Shown: positions 18,300 to 29,233, numbered from the stretch's first letter. The stretch: DNA of 64,000 bases from Deltaproteobacteria bacterium (GCA_018401435.1 JAGYJW010000006.1:1-64000); one strand, 5' to 3'. A program made the numbers and translations. Notes: generated by a model not told the origin, from the letters alone.

Positions 18300-19010
18300 C
18301 TATTCGGCCAGCACCTTGGCCAGGGCCGCCTGCTGGGCAGCGTCGGCGAACTCCAGGGTGCAGCCCGTCAGCAGCCAGTCCGGCGTATCGGCCAGGCGCG
18401 AGACATGGCGCACCACGGCCTTCACCTGGACCTCGAAGCCGTCCACCCGCTGCAGGCGCCCCGACAGCACCGCCTGCACATCGCGCACCGGCTCGTCGGG
18501 TCCCGACAGCAGGCCGACGCCCAGGGTGGACAGATCGTGCACCTCCACCTCGGTCTGGTCGTTGTCGTCCAAGATCAGGAACCAGACACCGCAGGCCGGG
18601 GTGCGGCCGGTCAGGCGCTGTCCCCGCGACCCGATCGCCGTGGGGATGGCCATCAGCCAGGTGCCGTCGTCTTCGGCCACCACCATGCTCTCGAAGATGT
18701 AGCCATCGGCGCCGCGCCCATAGACCACACGCACCGGCTCGCCCTCTTCGGGGCTCTGCACCTCCTGGTGGGGGGTGAAGCCGATCACGCCGAATTCCAG
18801 GTCCGGGCTGTGCATCCAGCCGGCCACCACGCGGTCACCCACGGCCACCCGGGCGCGTTTGAGGTCATGGCCCACCCACACCAGGTGGGCCTGGATGTCC
18901 CGGGCCTCGCGCTCCAGCAGCTCCGGCACCCGATCCTTGGCCGTCGCGGCATCCAGGGCGGCCCAGAGGCTGTCTTCGGAGTGGGTGGGGGCGGTGGCGG
19001 GAGCGTTCAT
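18300..19010 (-). CDS. PilZ-domain protein
   Basis: This is a 236-residue cytoplasmic protein. The second half shows a PilZ-like pattern with GSRGQRLTGR (Arg-rich loop), EVHDLSTLGVGLL (the D/NxSxxG motif) and beta-strand-like repeats. PilZ domains bind cyclic di-GMP and control motility or envelope functions. The first half resembles a second, degenerate PilZ-N/YcgR-like domain. The ATG at 19010 is preceded by GGAGGTG. Confidence 0.65.
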   Translation of the reverse strand: MNAPATAPTHSEDSLWAALDAATAKDRVPELLEREARDIQAHLVWVGHDLKRARVAVGDRVVAGWMHSPDLEFGVIGFTPHQEVQSPEEGEPVRVVYGRGADGYIFESMVVAEDDGTWLMAIPTAIGSRGQRLTGRTPACGVWFLILDDNDQTEVEVHDLSTLGVGLLSGPDEPVRDVQAVLSGRLQRVDGFEVQVKAVVRHVSRLADTPDWLLTGCTLEFADAAQQAALAKVLAE

Positions 19011-19089
19011 CGGGCACCTCCGGGGGAGTGGTTCCACTTCCCCCTTCGGACCCAAGACCGCTCCTTGAAGGCGATCTTCAGCCGATCTT

Positions 19090-20481
19090 CTACCGAGCGG
19101 TGTAGCCCAGGTTGAAGTCGCGGCTGAGGTTGCTGGTGCCCACCCGCTCGCTGCCGTTGGCGCCCTGTCCGGCGGAGGCGACCGCCTCGCCGGTCTCGTT
19201 GACGAAGCCGTCCACGTCTTCGTCGGCATAGGCCCACAGGTAGACGATGCTGTTGCTGGGCACCACCATGGTGTAGCTGGCGCTGCTCTGCCCGGTGAGG
19301 GCGGACCAGTCCAGCACCTCGACGTCATAGGCATCCGCCATCAGGGCGGTGATGCTGGCGTCCACCGAGGGGCGGTACTTGAGGGCGGCCACATAGACGG
19401 TGCTGCCCGCGGACAGATCGTCGAAGGTGCCCCCGCCCGCCATGGACACATTGCCCGAGATCACGCTGTAGGGCACCACGTTGAGGGGGCTGCTGCCGGC
19501 CTCGATGGGGATCTGGATCTCGAGGCCGGCCTGGTCGCCGGCGCCCACCAGGATGGGGTTGCCGTCGGTGTCGGGCGCGGTCACATACGCACCCCAGACG
19601 TCGGCCCCGTCAAAGAGCCCGTTGCCGTTGTCGTCGATGACGCCGACCAGCTGGCTGGGCCCGAAATTGGCGGGTGCGTCGAAGGCCCAGGCGCCCGAGG
19701 TGGGGGTGTCGGGGGTGAAGATGTCGGCGGCCCAGGGGCCGTTTCCGTTGGTATCCAGCAGCAGGGCGGCGCCGTCGCCAGCCGTGTAGAAGCTGCCCAG
19801 GGTGGCCGGCCCGCTGAGGTTCACGGTGTAGGGGCCTGTGCCGCCGCCGCCGCCGCCATCGCTGCCGCCGTCTCCGCAGTAGTCGCCAGCGTGGGTGAGA
19901 ATGGTGATGTCGATGCCGGCGTGTACGGACCCGTCGGTGACCTCGACGGCGTCGGTGTGGTTGCCCAGGGGCTCCATCGAGCTCAGGATGCGGTCGCCTT
20001 CGCGATCCAGCACCGCATAGACGCGCACGTCGGAGGTCGCGGGCAGGGTCACGCCCAAGGTGAAGCTGTCGCCCGCCACCGACGGCGCGTGGACGGTGGT
20101 ATTGCCGACGTAGACCAGCGCGCCGTCGTTGGTATAGGCGGCCACCCAGATCTTGCCGAAGGGGAAGACGTCGTTGTAGGCGTCGGCGAAGCTCACCTGG
20201 GTGCGTTCGCCGTCCTCGTCTGTGCAGTAGAGCTCGACCTGTACGGTGCCTTCCAGGGTGCCGGTGATGCTGGGCGGGTCGGTGTCGCCATCATCGCCAT
20301 CATCGCCGTCGTCGGCCCCATCGGCCCCATCGGCCCCGTCGGCCCCATCGGCCCCGCCGCCGCCATCGCTGAGACCTCCGCTGTCCACGGCCGTGTCGTC
20401 ACCGCCATCGCCGTTGCCCCCGGCGCCGACGCAAGCGGTGAGGAAGAGGGCGAGGAGGAGGGTCGGATTTTCGCTGCGCAT
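19090..20481 (-). CDS. Large lipoprotein with Asp/Gly/Ala linker
   Basis: This 463-residue protein has a lipobox (LLLALFLTAC) after a short leader from the ATG at 20481, which has a GGAG site. A low-complexity linker of GAD and GDD units follows, then a beta-rich body with Ca-binding-like Asp-rich loops (DTNGNGPW, DDNGNGLFDGAD, ADEDVDGFVNETG). Such surface lipoproteins are common in Myxococcota; no specific function is recognised. An upstream in-frame start would add an implausible 44 residues before the leader. Confidence 0.65.
   Translation of the reverse strand: MRSENPTLLLALFLTACVGAGGNGDGGDDTAVDSGGLSDGGGGADGADGADGADGADDGDDGDDGDTDPPSITGTLEGTVQVELYCTDEDGERTQVSFADAYNDVFPFGKIWVAAYTNDGALVYVGNTTVHAPSVAGDSFTLGVTLPATSDVRVYAVLDREGDRILSSMEPLGNHTDAVEVTDGSVHAGIDITILTHAGDYCGDGGSDGGGGGGTGPYTVNLSGPATLGSFYTAGDGAALLLDTNGNGPWAADIFTPDTPTSGAWAFDAPANFGPSQLVGVIDDNGNGLFDGADVWGAYVTAPDTDGNPILVGAGDQAGLEIQIPIEAGSSPLNVVPYSVISGNVSMAGGGTFDDLSAGSTVYVAALKYRPSVDASITALMADAYDVEVLDWSALTGQSSASYTMVVPSNSIVYLWAYADEDVDGFVNETGEAVASAGQGANGSERVGTSNLSRDFNLGYTAR
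20287..20367. repeat. Nine-base minisatellite in a lipoprotein gene
   Basis: Nine consecutive 9-base units, mainly GGCCCCATC and GCCATCATC variants, encode the Gly/Ala/Asp linker of the lipoprotein. In-frame copy-number change would lengthen or shorten the linker without breaking the gene. Confidence 0.8.
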
Positions 20482-20569
20482 GAGGTCTCCAGGTGAAGCC
20501 TGGATACACTCTATGACATCTCGCCTCTCCGGTGTGTAAATTGTGCCGGAAGGGTGGATTAGAACGGGC

Positions 20570-21391
20570 TTAGCGCCGAGGGTGCGGGAAGGTGTAGCCG
20601 CCCCGGCGCACATTGGGGGCCTGCTGCTGGGCGCGCTTGTTGGCGCTCTGGGCGTCCAGGTATTGCGGCGACTGATCGGGGAAGAACTGGTACCAGCCCG
20701 GCGCGAAGGCCTCGATCGAGATCGGCCTCTTGTTGGCCAGCGCGGTGGCCAGGGCCTTGAGCGCGGTGCTGCCTTCGTTCTTCTTCACGCCTTCGTTGGC
20801 CACCCTCAGCGCCACGTCCTTCTTGCCACCCTTGTCGGCCAGCCAGGCATAGAGGGCCCAATAGAGGGGGTCCTTGTCGCCGCCGCCCTTGGCGCCTTCC
20901 ATGCGGCTGAGGGCCTCGTCGTGCTTCTTTTCGCGGTGGTCGATGCAGGCGAGCATGCCTTGGGCCTGCCAGTTGCGGGACCAGGCCTGCAGCAGCTGTT
21001 CCCGGGCCGGGGCCCAATTCATCTGCATATATTCGATGGCGCCGATCTGGGCGTGCAGCTGCTCCTTGACCAGGAACTGCCACTTGGACAGGGCGAAGCC
21101 GGTCTCGAGGATCGCCTTGCCGGCCTTGATCTTGGACAGCTGCAGATCCCGCAGGCGCTGGGCCTCTGCCTGGGATGTGGGGGCGGCCACCTCTTGCAGC
21201 GCCTGAAACTCGGCCATGGCCAGGTTCATGATGGCCTGCAGCTGCTGTCCGGTGCGCCGGGCCAACAAGAAGTAGACCACGCCCAAGCCGATCAGGGCCG
21301 GGATGATGCCGGCGATGACGTTGCCCACCACCGCCCAGCCCACCGCGAGGAGGATGAGGGAGGCGCCGATGGCGATCAGGAGGTTGTACAT
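20570..21391 (-). CDS. Membrane-anchored protein of unknown function
   Basis: This 273-residue protein starts with two hydrophobic segments (residues 4-45, LLIAIGASLILLAVGWAVVG and IIPALIGLGVVYFLLA). A mostly helical soluble region follows with TPR-like stretches (EYMQMNWAPAREQLLQAWSR, LACIDHREKKHDEALSRM, WALYAWLADKGG). It resembles inner-membrane-anchored repeat proteins that act as scaffolds, but no family is named. It lies in a run of reverse-strand genes. Confidence 0.6.
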   Translation of the reverse strand: MYNLLIAIGASLILLAVGWAVVGNVIAGIIPALIGLGVVYFLLARRTGQQLQAIMNLAMAEFQALQEVAAPTSQAEAQRLRDLQLSKIKAGKAILETGFALSKWQFLVKEQLHAQIGAIEYMQMNWAPAREQLLQAWSRNWQAQGMLACIDHREKKHDEALSRMEGAKGGGDKDPLYWALYAWLADKGGKKDVALRVANEGVKKNEGSTALKALATALANKRPISIEAFAPGWYQFFPDQSPQYLDAQSANKRAQQQAPNVRRGGYTFPHPRR

Positions 21392-21440
21392 GGGCGGCGC
21401 CTAACCGCCGTCGGGGTGGCCGACCAACGGGGCCGCGGGC

Positions 21441-21986
21441 TCAGCCGCCCGTGTCGTCGCTGCTGGCCGCGGCGCCGGCCTTGAGGGTGGCGCGGATCTC
21501 GCCGTCGGGGATGGTGACGGTGCCGGTGCTGCCATCCAGGCCCCAGGCGTCCTCATAGACGAAGCTGCCGCCCAGCTCGTCGCCCGTCCACACCAGCTGC
21601 CCATCCCAGGTGAACTGGTGCGTGGCGCCATTTTCGGGGTTGGTCCACAAGCCCTCGAAGGCCAGGTCGAAGCGGTTGCAGTTGTCCTGCGCGGGCGTGT
21701 AGCTGGCGTCGTATTGCTGGCCGTCGACCGTCACGCGAAAGCCCTTGTCGGCCGGGACATATTTGAGGTCCCAGGTGGAGAGGCCGTTGGCAAAGACGCC
21801 GTAGAGCAGGGTGGTCTGTTCGTCGGTCTGGTCTTCGTCGAAGCCCGTGACCGTCCAGCCGTCCACCGAGGTGGTGTTCTCGTGGACCCGGTAGCTGCCG
21901 TCCAGGCGCGCCGGGTTGCCGCAGTCGGCGTCGCAGCCAGCCGCCCACAGGGGGGTGACAGAGAGGAGGAGGAACAAGGGTCGCAT
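21441..21986 (-). CDS. Small lipoprotein of unknown function
   Basis: This is a 181-residue protein with leader and lipobox (LLLSVTPLWAAGC) from the ATG at 21986, which has GAGGA upstream. The mature part is beta-rich with the polar stretches YRVHENTTSVDGW and GLWTNPENGATHQFTWDG, like a small lipocalin-type or ligand-binding barrel. The function is unknown. Confidence 0.6.
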   Translation of the reverse strand: MRPLFLLLSVTPLWAAGCDADCGNPARLDGSYRVHENTTSVDGWTVTGFDEDQTDEQTTLLYGVFANGLSTWDLKYVPADKGFRVTVDGQQYDASYTPAQDNCNRFDLAFEGLWTNPENGATHQFTWDGQLVWTGDELGGSFVYEDAWGLDGSTGTVTIPDGEIRATLKAGAAASSDDTGG

Positions 21987-22100
21987 CGGGTCCTCGGGAC
22001 AGCCGGGGCTGCAGAGTATACGCAGGTGGAGCGCAGCGGCGCCAGGGGCGGTTGACAAGGCCGGCCATGTGGCCGTAGAACCGCCCCCCCTGAGGTGTTC

Positions 22101-22745
22101 ATGGCCATCGACCTTCGGTGCTTCACCTATATCGACGTGCTCCAGGCCCAGACTGCGGGCTTTCTGGGCACCGTCAGCTCCGGCTACCCGCCCCTGACCG
22201 GCCAGGCCTCCCTCTTCATCGAGGTGGCGCCGGGCATGGACATCAACGTGGTGACCGACATCGCCCTCAAGCGCACCTCCTGCACGCCCGGCATGCAGAT
22301 CGTGGAGCGCCAGTACGGGGCCTTGGAGCTGCACCACTACGATCAGGGGCAGGTGCGCGCCGCCGGCGAGGAGATCCTCGCCGCCCTGGACCTCAAGCTC
22401 TCCGATCGCCTGCAGGCCCGGGTGGTCTCGGGCCAGACCATCACCGGCACCACCGGCTACCACAGCCAGCTGGTCAACCGGATGCGCCACGGCAATTTCC
22501 TGAACGAGGGCAGCACGCTCTACGTGCTGGAGACCTACCCCGCCGGCTACGCGTTGCTGGCCACCAACGAGGCCGAAAAAGCCGCCAAGATCGACGTGCT
22601 GGAGATCCGCAGCTTCGGAGCATTCGGGCGGGTCTACCTGGGCGGAGACGAGGCCAATATCCAGGAGGCCGCCAAGGCCGCCCTGGCGGCCCTCGCCCAG
22701 ATCGACGGGCGGGAGAACGCGGGTCCGGCGGCGACCTTCTACTGA
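22101..22745 (+). CDS. Tandem-domain bacterial microcompartment shell protein (BMC-T)
   Basis: This 214-residue protein consists of two repeats of one fold. Residues about 1-100 contain [20 protein letters not shown] and [15 protein letters not shown]. Residues about 105-205 contain [40 protein letters not shown] and [15 protein letters not shown]. The strand-helix pattern and the GRVYL/GD..D-type loop are those of BMC shell domains, and two in tandem make a pseudohexamer-forming trimer. It looks like the stand-alone BMC-T found in Haliangium (from memory, not searched). The ATG at 22101 has GAGGT upstream. No other shell gene lies in the window; thiolase and 3-hydroxyacyl-CoA dehydrogenase genes follow directly. 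Confidence 0.75.
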   Translation: MAIDLRCFTYIDVLQAQTAGFLGTVSSGYPPLTGQASLFIEVAPGMDINVVTDIALKRTSCTPGMQIVERQYGALELHHYDQGQVRAAGEEILAALDLKLSDRLQARVVSGQTITGTTGYHSQLVNRMRHGNFLNEGSTLYVLETYPAGYALLATNEAEKAAKIDVLEIRSFGAFGRVYLGGDEANIQEAAKAALAALAQIDGRENAGPAATFY

Positions 22746-22798
22746 CCGCCTCGCGGGGGCGGGCCGCGTTAGGCCGAGGGCCCCGCTCGGAGGTAGCC

Positions 22799-23997
<1,199 letters not shown>

Positions 23998-24001
<4 letters not shown>

Positions 24002-24864
24002 CCTCGTTGCTTCCTTTTCAGCGCATCGGCGTGATCGGCGCCGGCACCATGGGCCATGGCATCGCCCAGGTCTCGGCCCAGGCCGGCTACCAGGTGCGGC
24101 TCTACGACACGACCGAAGCCGCCGTGAATGCGGGCCTGGCGCGCATTGACGACAATCTCAAGAAGGGCGTGGCCAAGGGCAAGGGCACCGAAGCGGACCG
24201 CGCCGCCACCCTCGGCCGGCTGCAGCCCAGCCTCAGCCTGAAAGCGGTGGCCGAGGGCGCCGATCTGCTGATCGAGGCCATCCCCGAGCGCCTGGACCTC
24301 AAGCAGGCCCTCTTCGCGGAATTGGGCCAGCATGCGCCCGAGGGCTGCATTTTCGCAACGAATACCTCCTCCATCTCCATCGCGGCCATCGCCTCGGCCG
24401 CCCCCGATGCCAGCCGGGTGTTGGGCCTGCACTTCTTCAACCCGGTCTTCATCATGAAGCTGCTGGAGATTGTGCACCACGACGGCACTTCGGACGCGGT
24501 GCGCGCCGCGGCCCTGGCCTATGGCGCCAGCATCGACAAGGACTGCATCCAGGTGCGCGACCTGCCGGGCTTTGCCACCAGCCGCCTGGGCGTCTGCCTG
24601 GGCATGGAGGCCATTCGCATGGTGGCCGATGGGGTGGCCTCGGCCGAAGACATCGACAAGGCCATGGTGCTTGGCTACCGCCACCCCATCGGGCCCCTGC
24701 GCCTGACCGACCTGGTGGGCCTGGACGTGCGCCTCAATATCGGCGAATACCTGGCCCGCGAACTCGGCAATCCGGCCTTTGAGCCCCCCGCGCTGATGCG
24801 CGAGATGGTGGCCCGGGGCGAGCTGGGCCAGAAGAGCGGGCAGGGCTTCTACCGCTGGGGCTGA
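23998..24864 (+). CDS. 3-hydroxybutyryl-CoA dehydrogenase
   Basis: This 288-residue NAD(P)-dependent enzyme has the Rossmann motif [15 protein letters not shown], the catalytic pair region ATNTSSISI and [16 protein letters not shown], and the C-terminal [11 protein letters not shown]. It interconverts acetoacetyl-CoA and 3-hydroxybutyryl-CoA. Coupled to the thiolase by a GTGA overlap, it forms a two-step C4 module usable for butyrate/PHB-type metabolism or beta-oxidation. It converges with the DegP gene, overlapping by 16 bases. Confidence 0.92.
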
Positions 24865-26297
24865 CCCTTGGGCGGGGCGCCGTCGCGGCGCTCCAATCCA
24901 CCTAAAATCGCCAGGTTCTCTCCGCCATTTCGCCAGAAGCCGACGGTGGCGCTGCGGCGCCCCTTGACCCGCTCCCACAGGGCCTCGACGCTGGGCAGGT
25001 CGCCGCCTTGCACCTGCAGCAGGATGTCGCCGGGCAGCAGGCCGGCCGCCGCGCCGGGGCTGGCCGGCGCCACCGACAGCACGATCAGGCCGGGGTGTTC
25101 GCGCTCGGGGGGCGCATTTCCGAAGCGGGCGGCCAGATCCTCGGTCACCGGGGTCAGGATCAAGCCGCCCCACTCCACGGCACCCTCGGGCAAGGTGAAG
25201 TCGGTCTGCCCCAGGTCGCGGTCGTCCCGGGTGCGCACCGGCAGGGTGAGCAGCTCGTCGCCGCGCTCCAGGCTGAGGGTGAGGTCGGTCTGGATGGCGG
25301 TGGCCAGCACGATGCCGCGCAGGTCGTTGGAGCCGCCCACCGGCTCTCCCCCCACCGCGGTGATCACATCGCCCCGGCGCAAGCCGGCGCGCTCGGCGGG
25401 GCCCTCGGGTACCACCCGGGTGATCTCGGCGCCGGGCCGGGGGTTTTCGGGGGTTGCCGGCCGGTCCTTGGTGACCAGCCCCAGGCCCCCCCGGGCCACC
25501 CGCCCCGTCTCGGCCAGCTCGCCCAGCACCCGCTGCACCATATTGGCCGGGATGGCGAAGGAGATGCCGGCGTTGGCGGCCACCGCGCCGGGGTTGAAGA
25601 TGGCGGTGTTGATGCCGATGATCTCGCCGTCCAGGTTGAAGAGGGGGCCCCCCGACGACCCGGGGTTCACCGCCGCGTCGGTCTGGATGTAGTCCTGGAT
25701 CTCGTCCCGGGCGAGGTTGCGCCGCCCGCGTGCGCTCACGATGCCGGCGGTCACAGTGAACTGGAAGTCGAAGGGGTGCCCCAGGGCCACCACCCACTCG
25801 CCCACCCGCAGCCGGTCGCTGTCGCCGAATTTCACCCAGGGAAAGGGCCCCTCGCCCTCAATCTGGAGCACCGCCACATCGGTGCGGGGATCCGATCCCA
25901 CCAGCCGGGCCTCGTAGCTGCGCTTGTCGTGCAGGGTGACGGTGGTGCGGGTGGCGCCGCCCACGACGTGGTGGTTGGTGACCACCCGGCCGCCAGGCGA
26001 CACGATGACCCCGCTGCCGGTGGAGGTGCCGCCGCCGGTGCTGGTATCGGGAGGGGAAGGCAGGCCGTAGTCCCGCAAGAGCTGCTCCATGCCGGTGCTC
26101 AGGGGGCGCACCTTGCGCACCTCGATGTGCACCGTGGCGGGGGCGACCTGCTCCGCCAGATCCGCGAAGGCGCTGCCCAGGGCGTGGGCGGTGGCCAGCT
26201 CGGGGGTGCGCGGGGCCTCTTGTGCGGGGGGCAGCTTGACCGGCTGGGCGACGGCTGCGCCGGTGCACAGGATCAGCGCGGCGATGGCGTGGAGCAT
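24849..26297 (-). CDS. DegP/HtrA-like periplasmic serine protease
   Basis: This 482-residue protease has a signal peptide (to about GAAVAQ) and a chymotrypsin-fold domain. The catalytic triad is visible as the His in VVTNHHVVGG, the Asp in DPRTDVAVLQ and the Ser in NPGSSGGPL. Two PDZ domains follow (starting near ITRVVPEGPAERAGLRRGD and LSVAPASPGAAAGLLPGD). It degrades or refolds damaged envelope proteins. Confidence 0.92.
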   Translation of the reverse strand: MLHAIAALILCTGAAVAQPVKLPPAQEAPRTPELATAHALGSAFADLAEQVAPATVHIEVRKVRPLSTGMEQLLRDYGLPSPPDTSTGGGTSTGSGVIVSPGGRVVTNHHVVGGATRTTVTLHDKRSYEARLVGSDPRTDVAVLQIEGEGPFPWVKFGDSDRLRVGEWVVALGHPFDFQFTVTAGIVSARGRRNLARDEIQDYIQTDAAVNPGSSGGPLFNLDGEIIGINTAIFNPGAVAANAGISFAIPANMVQRVLGELAETGRVARGGLGLVTKDRPATPENPRPGAEITRVVPEGPAERAGLRRGDVITAVGGEPVGGSNDLRGIVLATAIQTDLTLSLERGDELLTLPVRTRDDRDLGQTDFTLPEGAVEWGGLILTPVTEDLAARFGNAPPEREHPGLIVLSVAPASPGAAAGLLPGDILLQVQGGDLPSVEALWERVKGRRSATVGFWRNGGENLAILGGLERRDGAPPKGQPQR

Positions 26298-26395
26298 GGG
26301 GCGTGCACCAGTGCGGTTGGGGCTTCAGCTTAGCAACACCTCAGCGGCCCGACGCGATAGGGTCAGCCTCCGCTCCGCCCGGAGAGTGCCGCGCG

Positions 26396-27049
26396 ATGTC
26401 CCCTACGAACCCCCAGAGCCCGCTGCCCTTCGCCCAGGTCTTCGCCCGCTGCATCGCCGACGGATTTTGCGGCGCCCTGGATATGCGCGACGAAAAACGG
26501 CGTTGGATCTTCTATTTTGACGGGGGAGAGCTGGTTGGCACCAAGTCCAATCTCAAGAGCGACCAGCTTGAGACCCTGAGGGCCCAGAAGCCCGATCTGG
26601 ACGATCAGAAGCTCAACCTGCTGGTGGCGATCCGCCGGATCAAGAACGCCCTCGCCGTGGGCACCGCACCGGCCCAGGCTGCTGGCGCCCAGCCCAAGGA
26701 GCGGGACGAGGCGCCCGCCGGCCTCGTGCTGGTCAAGGGCATCGTGTCGGCGGTCAGCGAAGAAGAGGCCGAGGCGCTGGCCGCAGACGCCTTGGGCCGC
26801 AGGCTGGATGTGACGGGGGACCTGTCCCGGGCGGGGGCTTCGGGCGCCTTGCTCGCCGCCTTGAAGCAGCGCCAGGGGCCCCAGACTGGCGCGGACTGGA
26901 TCGCCGGCCTGCCCGGTCGCCGCACCGAGGCCCTGGCGGTGCTCTGGCTGGCCACAGAGCTGGGCCTGCTGCGCGGGCGGCCGCGGCGGCAGCGCCCGCC
27001 CGCGCCCCCGGGGCTTCGACCTGGGCTCCTTGATTTCGGCCGCCGTTGA
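26396..27049 (+). CDS. DUF4388 (PATAN) domain protein, probably 5' part of a frameshifted gene
   Basis: The start is ATG at 26396. The N-terminal domain (FARCIADGFCGALDM, WIFYFDGGELVGTKSNL) is a PATAN/DUF4388 domain, a signalling domain common in Myxococcota. The end of this frame becomes Arg/Pro-rich nonsense after about 26,975. The next frame, starting at about 27,003, continues with GFDLGSLISAAVEDA. One or two indels in the G/C-rich stretch 26,975-27,020 would fuse it to the DnaJ protein, as in known DUF4388-DnaJ-TPR proteins. Confidence 0.65.
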   Translation: MSPTNPQSPLPFAQVFARCIADGFCGALDMRDEKRRWIFYFDGGELVGTKSNLKSDQLETLRAQKPDLDDQKLNLLVAIRRIKNALAVGTAPAQAAGAQPKERDEAPAGLVLVKGIVSAVSEEEAEALAADALGRRLDVTGDLSRAGASGALLAALKQRQGPQTGADWIAGLPGRRTEALAVLWLATELGLLRGRPRRQRPPAPPGLRPGLLDFGRR

Positions 27050-28163
27050 GGACGCCGCGGTGGAGACGCCGGCCGCTGCGCCCGCCCCAGCGCCCGCCGT
27101 GCCGTTTTCGGGCGTGAGCGAGGGCCCCGCCCCTGCGCTCACCATCGATGAAGATGAAGATGAAGACGAGGACGACGATCTCAGCGATCCTGGCACCGTC
27201 GCTCCGGCCTGGGATGGCGGCCACGAGTCGCCTCTGGGCATCGACAAGGGCGCGCCCTCCCCCGAAGAGGCCATTCACGTCGAGGCCATCTCCATCGACA
27301 CGCGGGTGGAGACGCGCACCACCGACTTCACCTTCCCCAGCTTCAAGGCCCGGGCCCCCGCGCCCGCAGCAGCTGCCGCCCCGCGGCACCCCCTGGAGGA
27401 GCAGCTGCGCGCGCTATACGCCCGCATCGACGGTGCGGCCGACCACTTCGAGGTGCTGGACCTGCCCTGGTCGGCCAGCGAGGAGGACTTTCGCAAGGCC
27501 CACCTCGACCTGGCCCGGCAGCTTCACCCCGACCGCTACACCGACGCCGACGACGCCTTGAACGACCTCGCCACCGCGACCTTCGACAAGGTGCGGGCGG
27601 CCTGGGAGGTGTTGGGCGATGCCGAGGCGCGACAGGCCTATATCGACCGCGTCGTCCACGGAAAGAAGTCCGAAGACGAGCTGGCCATGGAGCAGGTGGA
27701 GGCCTACTGGGCCGCCGAGTCCGAGTTCAAGCGGGGCCTGGCCCTCTTCAACAATGGCCGGATCAAGGAGGCCCACGAGCAGTTCCAGATGGCCGTGGAC
27801 AAGGTGCCCGACGAGCTGGAATTCCGGGCCTACTGGTCCTTCACCAGCTTCCAGCAGGTCAAGGGTCAGGACACCGAGAAGGCCGAAGCCTTCAAGGACA
27901 TGCTCAAAGAGGTCCTCGAAAAGAACAAGGAGCAGGACCGCAAGCTGGACGGCGCCTGGGTGCTGCTGGGGCGCATGTACCGGGACCTCGACAACGACGC
28001 TGCCGCGCGCCGCTGCTTTGTGCAGGCCCTCAAGCTCAACCCGGCCAATGGCGACGCCAACCGCGAGATGCGGCGCCTGAGCGGCCAGGCTCCCGGCCAG
28101 AAGAAGGAGGAGTCCAAGGACGAGAAGAAGGGCTTCTTTGGCCGGCTCTTCGGCAAGAAGTAG
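27030..28163 (+). CDS. DnaJ-domain and TPR protein, probably 3' part of the DUF4388 gene
   Basis: The frame opens at a TTG at 27030 without a good ribosome site and begins in a Pro/Ala and acidic (DEDEDEDEDD) linker. A J-domain follows (DHFEVLDLPWSASEEDFRKA, HPDRY with the HPD motif, AWEVLGDAEARQAY), then TPR-like helices (EFKRGLALFNNGRIKEAHEQ, AWVLLGRMYRDLDNDAAARR) and a Lys-rich tail. The J-domain implies a DnaK partner. The poor start and truncated neighbour favour one split gene over two genes. Confidence 0.75.
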   Translation: MISAAVEDAAVETPAAAPAPAPAVPFSGVSEGPAPALTIDEDEDEDEDDDLSDPGTVAPAWDGGHESPLGIDKGAPSPEEAIHVEAISIDTRVETRTTDFTFPSFKARAPAPAAAAAPRHPLEEQLRALYARIDGAADHFEVLDLPWSASEEDFRKAHLDLARQLHPDRYTDADDALNDLATATFDKVRAAWEVLGDAEARQAYIDRVVHGKKSEDELAMEQVEAYWAAESEFKRGLALFNNGRIKEAHEQFQMAVDKVPDELEFRAYWSFTSFQQVKGQDTEKAEAFKDMLKEVLEKNKEQDRKLDGAWVLLGRMYRDLDNDAAARRCFVQALKLNPANGDANREMRRLSGQAPGQKKEESKDEKKGFFGRLFGKK

Positions 28164-28183
28164 GGGCCGTTGCCGGCGCGGGC

Positions 28184-29128
28184 TCAGCCTTCCGGGTCCA
28201 CCTGCAGCACCTGCCCGCCATCGTAGACGATGGCGTCGGTCCAGTCGCCAGGGGGCACCACCACCCCGTCCCAGACCACGCAGCGGCGCAGGCGGGAGCC
28301 GGCGGGAACCATGGCGCCCGCGCCGATCACGCAGCGGTCGATGCTGCCCGCCACCCGCGCGCCCGCGCCCAGGAAGCTGCCGCCGGGTCCCCGGCTGCCG
28401 CGGCTCCAGGGGTCGATGGGCGGCGCCATGCGACCGTCCAACAAATCCAGGTTTGCCCTAAGATATTCGGCGGGTGTCCCGATATCCACCCACAGCCCCG
28501 CGTGGCGGATGGACGAGAGCCTGCGCTCGGGCAGGAGGGCGATGTAGGCGGTGCGCACGATGCAGCCAAAGCCCTCGGGCACCCGGTCCAGCACCGCGCG
28601 ATCCAGGGCGTGCAAGCCCGTGAAGTGGGTGCCGGGCAGGCCCTCGCCGATGGGGGGGCACAGCTCCCGCAGGCGCACCACGGTGCCATCGGCCTCGGCC
28701 CGCACCGGGGCCTCTGCTGCCACCGTGGGATCGGTGCCCAGGGCCAGGGCCGCGCCCCCCGGGGGCACCGCCGCCACCAGGGCGCCCAGATCCAGATCGC
28801 AGAGGATGTCGGCGTTGACCACCACCACCCGTTCGGCCAGGCGGTCGCGGGCCGCCTTCAGCCCCCCGCCGGTGCCCAGGATCTCGGGCAGCTCCACCTG
28901 CAGGCCCACCCCCTGCGCCTCGGCCCAGGCGGCGACCTGCTCCCACCGGTGGTGGGCGTTGACCAGCACCGATGTGTGGCCGTGCTGCCGGCAGAGGGCC
29001 AAGGCCTGGTCCAACATGGGCACGCCGCAGACCGGCAGCAGGGGCTTGGGGCGGTGCAGGGTGAGGGGGCGCAGGCGGCTGCCCAGCCCCGCTGCGAGGA
29101 TGAAGGCAGTGGCGGGATCTTCGGCCAT
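28184..29128 (-). CDS. Sugar-1-phosphate nucleotidyltransferase
   Basis: This 314-residue enzyme has the nucleotidyltransferase signature ILAAGLGSRLRPLTLHRPKPLLPV at its N-terminus (key GxGxRxxPLTxxxPKPLxP), VNADILCDLD for metal binding, and a C-terminal region with hexapeptide-like repeats (GSFLGAGARVAGSIDRCVIG). It resembles mannose-1-phosphate guanylyltransferases and makes an activated sugar for surface glycans. The ATG at 29128 gives a standard N-terminus. It converges with the DnaJ gene, 20 bases away. Confidence 0.85.
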   Translation of the reverse strand: MAEDPATAFILAAGLGSRLRPLTLHRPKPLLPVCGVPMLDQALALCRQHGHTSVLVNAHHRWEQVAAWAEAQGVGLQVELPEILGTGGGLKAARDRLAERVVVVNADILCDLDLGALVAAVPPGGAALALGTDPTVAAEAPVRAEADGTVVRLRELCPPIGEGLPGTHFTGLHALDRAVLDRVPEGFGCIVRTAYIALLPERRLSSIRHAGLWVDIGTPAEYLRANLDLLDGRMAPPIDPWSRGSRGPGGSFLGAGARVAGSIDRCVIGAGAMVPAGSRLRRCVVWDGVVVPPGDWTDAIVYDGGQVLQVDPEG

Positions 29129-29233
29129 GGCAGGGGCTCCGGCTGGCGGCGGGGGGCGATCATAGCCCCCTGGATCTCGCAGGCGCAGGGGCTGGATTGT
29201 GGTGGGGGTTGCCGCGCGCGCTATGTTGTTGGG

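Noticed and set aside
28502..29233. Longer N-terminus for the small Cys-rich exported protein
   Set aside because: The upstream part is antisense to the nucleotidyltransferase; a clean signal segment starts at the ATG at 29234.
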